A DNA stretch of 6,849 bases from contig JAGPKW010000046.1 in NCBI GenBank assembly GCA_018053685.1, positions 1-6,849 on the forward strand, read 5' to 3'. A program made the translations under genes and the position numbers. Origin of the DNA: Patescibacteria group bacterium. GTDB taxonomy: Bacteria; Patescibacteriota; Patescibacteriia; JAGPKW01. Under the pieces are notes generated by a model. That model was not told the origin of the DNA and made no database searches. It saw only the letters and a program-made list of their open reading frames with translations. Positions 5,197 to 6,849 of this stretch are shown piece after piece. How positions within the stretch are numbered: position 1 is the stretch's first letter; every line of letters starts with the position of its first letter.

Positions 5197-5355
5197 ATGA
5201 AGAACAATAAAACACCAAAACCACAAAAAGAAAGCAAAGTCTTTATAGTAAAAAAAATGAGGGACGAAGGAAAGACAGTATTACAGATTGCTTTAGAATT
5301 AAAGATTAGCCCTCAGGCAGTTTATTATTATATTAACAGGTATAGACTTGTGTAA
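5197..5355 (+). CDS. Small helix-turn-helix DNA-binding protein (52 aa)
   Basis: The ORF is short but has clear domain content. After a lysine-rich start, VFIVKKMRDEGKTVLQIALE and LKISPQAVYYYINRYRLV form a compact helix-turn-helix like those in resolvases and small phage regulators: the first helix is 'TVLQIALEL', the turn 'KIS', and the recognition helix 'PQAVYYYINRY'. It has its own consensus promoter, and the predicted transcript start falls on its ATG. A small HTH protein transcribed apart from its neighbours is typical of a phage regulator (Cro- or activator-like), and the next promoter lies only 15 nt after its stop. Its binding sites may be the shared promoter sequences, but nothing shows that directly. 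Resolvase-type partial domain is the alternative. Confidence 0.75.
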   Translation: MKNNKTPKPQKESKVFIVKKMRDEGKTVLQIALELKISPQAVYYYINRYRLV

Positions 5356-5369
5356 GGTGGAAAACTTAT

Positions 5370-5398
5370 TTGACAAAAAAAAGTAAGCATCATATAAT
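5370..5398 (+). promoter_or_regulatory. Promoter of the downstream small-gene operon
   Basis: TTGACA 5370-5375 and TATAAT 5393-5398 with a 17-nt spacer and the same TTTGACAAAAA element. Expected start about 5405, giving a leader of about 63 nt before ATG 5468. Confidence 0.8.
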
Positions 5399-5437
5399 AT
5401 AATTAAGATAATAAGGTCGGCAAAATAAGATAATAAT

Positions 5438-5467
5438 AATTAGTTAAGTTAATAAAATAAAAAAATT
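5438..5467 (+). promoter_or_regulatory. Conserved AATTAGTTAAGTT leader element (copy 1)
   Basis: AATTAGTTAAGTT at 5438-5450 is followed by 17 A-rich nt and the ATG. The whole leader including ATG is identical at 30 of 33 positions to the one before 5773. There is no Shine-Dalgarno, so the element may act in translation initiation. Confidence 0.5.
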
Positions 5468-5695
5468 ATGATAACAAAAATAAAGAACAAAAAAGAGTTA
5501 ATAAAGTTTATTAACTCTAATATAGGAGATGACAGGCTCCACTTGTCCGTTGTGTTCAAGTACAATACAGAGTCTAATGACGGATACTTAAAAGAAGTCT
5601 TCACGAAAGAAAGCCTCATAAAATTATGGGATTATGAGGATAAAGTAAGAGGAATTTATTTCCTTGAGATTGAAAATCTTGAGAAGAATAATTAG
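5468..5695 (+). CDS. Hypothetical protein (75 aa)
   Basis: I do not recognise this protein. It is small, soluble and charged: an N-terminal lysine-rich helix (KIKNKKELIKFINSNI), a beta-rich middle (RLHLSVVFKYNTES), then KEVFTKESLIKLWDYEDKVR and a final strand GIYFLEIENL. No cysteines, signal peptide or membrane helix. It is the first gene after the 5370 promoter and starts with the conserved leader element. Coding is supported by length, the A-rich start context shared with neighbours and absence of a better frame. Accessory early phage gene by position only. Confidence 0.7.
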   Translation: MITKIKNKKELIKFINSNIGDDRLHLSVVFKYNTESNDGYLKEVFTKESLIKLWDYEDKVRGIYFLEIENLEKNN

Positions 5696-5709
5696 TCATA
5701 ATACCTCTT

Positions 5710-5734
5710 AGAAGCTCAAAAAAGATGGGCTTCT
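5710..5734 (+). other. Hairpin after the 75-aa gene
   Basis: AGAAGCTC (5710-5717) pairs with GGGCTTCT (5727-5734), eight pairs with one G-U, around a 9-nt A-rich loop. CCT 5704-5706 and AGG 5736-5738 could add an outer helix. No U-run follows on either strand, so it is more likely an RNA stability or processing element than a terminator. Confidence 0.45.
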
Positions 5735-5742
5735 TAGGGCTT

Positions 5743-5772
5743 AATTAGTTAAGTTGATAAAAAATAAAAATT
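5743..5772 (+). promoter_or_regulatory. Conserved AATTAGTTAAGTT leader element (copy 2)
   Basis: AATTAGTTAAGTT at 5743-5755 is again 17 nt before the ATG, the same spacing as copy 1. No promoter is visible right upstream, so the element travels with the start codon rather than with a promoter. Confidence 0.5.
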
Positions 5773-6231
5773 ATGTTTTACAATAAACAAGGAGAAAAAA
5801 TTACAAGGAGTGAATTTACTTCATTGATTGTAGACAAGGATTATGTAGCCGTTAAGCAGAAAAAACTTAAAAATGGTAAGTTTATCTCAACAGTTTGGTT
5901 AGGATTAGATTATAGTATCTGTGATGGAAAAGTATTGATTTTTGAAACAATGGTATTCCCAGAATTTGGAGATTGCGAAAATGAGTTTTGCGAAAGATAC
6001 TCTACATTAGAGGAAGCGATGGAAGGACACGAGAGGATAGTTAAAGAATACGAGAAAATAACAGGTAAGAAAGTAGAGAATAAAATGACAATTAAGGAAG
6101 TAAAAGATTTATTAGAAAGATTTGGGGTAACACCAACTCTAAAAAATATAGAGTTGGCATTAAAAAAAGGTCACGATTTAGAAACAGAGTTAGAGAATCT
6201 AGTAATTGGATATTTTGAAACTCATAGATAA
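5773..6231 (+). CDS. Phage-type conserved hypothetical with TVWLGxDxxxxxxxLIFETMVF core (152 aa)
   Basis: Residues 1-92 match a small protein family I recall from many phages and bacteria: MFYNKQGEKITRSEF, DYVAVKQKKLKNGKFISTVW, LGLDYSICDGKVLIFETMVF, then RYSTLEEAMEGHERIV. Function of that family is unknown to me. Residues 105-152 (MTIKEVKDLLERFGVTPTLK to the end) form a separate helical module that begins with an internal Met and may be an added domain or a fusion. No membrane segment or catalytic signature. Its start has the conserved leader element. It is probably in the operon from the 5370 promoter, with no terminator seen before the next small gene. Confidence 0.75.
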   Translation: MFYNKQGEKITRSEFTSLIVDKDYVAVKQKKLKNGKFISTVWLGLDYSICDGKVLIFETMVFPEFGDCENEFCERYSTLEEAMEGHERIVKEYEKITGKKVENKMTIKEVKDLLERFGVTPTLKNIELALKKGHDLETELENLVIGYFETHR

Positions 6232-6249
6232 TTAAGAATAAAAAATAAT

Positions 6250-6411
6250 ATGCAATCATCAAAAAAATTCATAGATTGGTGCGAAGAGAATTATATGAAA
6301 AACATTGACGATTATATTCTGGAAGTTGCTCAACACCTTAGAAATAAAGAAGTTGGATTGATTAAAACCTTTAAAGAATACGAAAAAGATAGTTATATTC
6401 AAACACACTAA
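6250..6411 (+). CDS. Small hypothetical protein (53 aa)
   Basis: ATG 6250 follows the A-rich leader AAAAATAAT and gives MQSSKKFIDWCEENYMKNID, then a helical segment DYILEVAQHLRNKEVGLIKT, ending at TAA 6409-6411. It lies 18 nt after the 152-aa gene in the same direction. Composition (balanced charge, amphipathic helices, one Cys) looks like real protein, and the same stretch has no longer competing frame. I do not recognise it; a small early phage accessory protein by context. Confidence 0.6.
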   Translation: MQSSKKFIDWCEENYMKNIDDYILEVAQHLRNKEVGLIKTFKEYEKDSYIQTH

Positions 6412-6426
6412 TAAATAATTAAGAGA

Positions 6427-6454
6427 TTAGTTAGTTAAGATAAAAGATAAAAAA
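6427..6454 (+). promoter_or_regulatory. TTAGTTAAG-type leader (divergent copy 3)
   Basis: TTAGTTAAG at 6431-6439 is preceded by another TTAG and followed by 15 A-rich nt and the ATG. It is a shorter, divergent version of the leaders at 5438 and 5743. No Shine-Dalgarno is present. Confidence 0.4.
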
Positions 6455-6718
6455 ATGAAAAAAAATAAAACAATAGAAAAAGAAATAATAGCAATAGCAA
6501 TATCAGCAATATCACTGACAATGCTACTTGCTGTTTTTTTAGTAATGATTGATAAAGCATTAGATAATTTGGAGGTTGTAGAGTGTTACAAGCTCCAATC
6601 TAATGCTGGGAGATATGAAAAATACTCTCCAGAAAATCAAGGAGGGTTTTACATAACCTCGCTTGAGAAAGAAATGTGTGACCATCACGGAATAGTGGTG
6701 GACGCACCAGTAAAATAA
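6455..6718 (+). CDS. Small single-pass membrane protein (87 aa)
   Basis: Lys-rich N-terminus (MKKNKTIEKE), then one hydrophobic helix at about 11-32 (IIAIAISAISLTMLLAVFLV), which by the positive-inside rule puts the C-terminal 50 residues outside the cytoplasm. That part reads VECYKLQ, GGFYITSLEKEMCDHHGIVV, with Cys44 and Cys75 that could form a disulphide. The pattern 'ECxKxQ...FYLTxxxKEqCDxxgI' resembles short proteins I recall as frequent in Patescibacteria genomes and their phages, supporting the host call; their role is unknown to me. A signal anchor rather than a cleaved signal is likely, as no clear cleavage site follows the helix. Superinfection exclusion is one possible role, without direct support. 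Confidence 0.7.
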   Translation: MKKNKTIEKEIIAIAISAISLTMLLAVFLVMIDKALDNLEVVECYKLQSNAGRYEKYSPENQGGFYITSLEKEMCDHHGIVVDAPVK

Positions 6719-6724
6719 AATAAT

Positions 6725-6849
6725 ATGAACAAAGAACAAGAAGAACAAGAACTTCAAAAACATCTTGAAGATTGTAAAAAGGGAAATCACAAGTTTGTTG
6801 ATTGTGATGAGTGGGAAAGAACTTGTATTTATTGCGGTAAATTTGAAAA
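6725..6849 (+). CDS. Small cysteine-containing (zinc-ribbon-like) protein, 3' truncated by window edge
   Basis: ATG 6725 follows the stop of the membrane protein by 6 nt with leader AAAATAAT, and the frame stays open to the window end (41 complete codons). It begins MNKEQEEQELQKHLEDCKKG, then NHKFVDCDEWERTCIYCGKF. The Cys/His set (Cys17, His22, Cys27, Cys34, CxxC 34-37) looks like a zinc-binding ribbon; the C-terminus is unseen. Function unknown. Confidence 0.6.
   Translation, partial: MNKEQEEQELQKHLEDCKKGNHKFVDCDEWERTCIYCGKFE

Noticed and set aside
5710..5734. Hairpin as an intrinsic terminator
   Set aside because: No U-run follows on either strand and the next gene appears to belong to the same operon.
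1..6849. Bacteroidetes host suggested by lack of Shine-Dalgarno and A-rich leaders
   Set aside because: Promoters are TTGACA/TATAAT rather than the Bacteroidetes TTTG/TAnnTTTG type, and the peptidoglycan-binding repeat has CPR spelling.
1..6849. tRNA genes, integrase, repressor or attachment site
   Set aside because: No cloverleaf-like or recombinase-coding sequence could be seen on either strand by reading.

Overview
The window looks like part of a double-stranded DNA phage or prophage genome, and the most likely host is a Patescibacteria/CPR (Parcubacteria-like) cell. Three things point there. The DNA is very AT-rich and every supported gene is on the + strand. The endolysin ends in a peptidoglycan-binding repeat of the form GYFGxLTLEAVKKYQ...GYVGPLTR, which is typical of CPR surface proteins. 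A small membrane protein (6455-6718) resembles short proteins common in CPR genomes. Promoters are textbook sigma-70 (TTGACA/TATAAT), so a Bacteroidetes host is unlikely even though most genes lack Shine-Dalgarno (SD) sites. The host call is inference; no taxonomic marker gene is present.

Left part (1-3396), late genes. The end of a tail or baseplate protein that is open to the left edge (1-401) is followed by a small tail-type protein (403-861), a right-handed beta-helix tail fibre or receptor-binding protein (873-2006), an endolysin combining a papain-like cysteine peptidase with a peptidoglycan-binding domain (2008-2991), a holin-like two-helix membrane protein (3001-3225) and a short possible ORF (3313-3396). 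Gaps are 1-11 nt up to the holin, consistent with one operon for tail completion and lysis.

Middle part (3397-4063), a control and HNH region. A hairpin oriented as a minus-strand terminator is followed by a promoter, a transcript of about 65 nt ending in a strong terminator (small RNA or attenuator), then an HNH endonuclease gene with a near-perfect Shine-Dalgarno and an overlapping 44-codon gene that also has one. A second strong terminator closes this cassette.

Right part (4062-6849), early genes. Tandem promoters drive a replication initiator with an N-terminal winged helix and a C-terminal replisome-organiser-type domain. Between the two domains the gene carries three to four ~22-bp G-run direct repeats followed by 67 bp of pure A/T. 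This is the architecture of an origin embedded in its initiator gene, as in lambda O. Then come a zinc-ribbon protein, a leaderless 52-aa helix-turn-helix protein with its own promoter, a further promoter, and a string of small unknown proteins, the last cut by the right edge. Several of these small genes share a conserved AATTAGTTAAGTT-type leader instead of a Shine-Dalgarno.

No integrase, repressor, terminase, capsid, tRNA or CRISPR is visible here, so lytic, temperate and plasmid-like lifestyles cannot be told apart.
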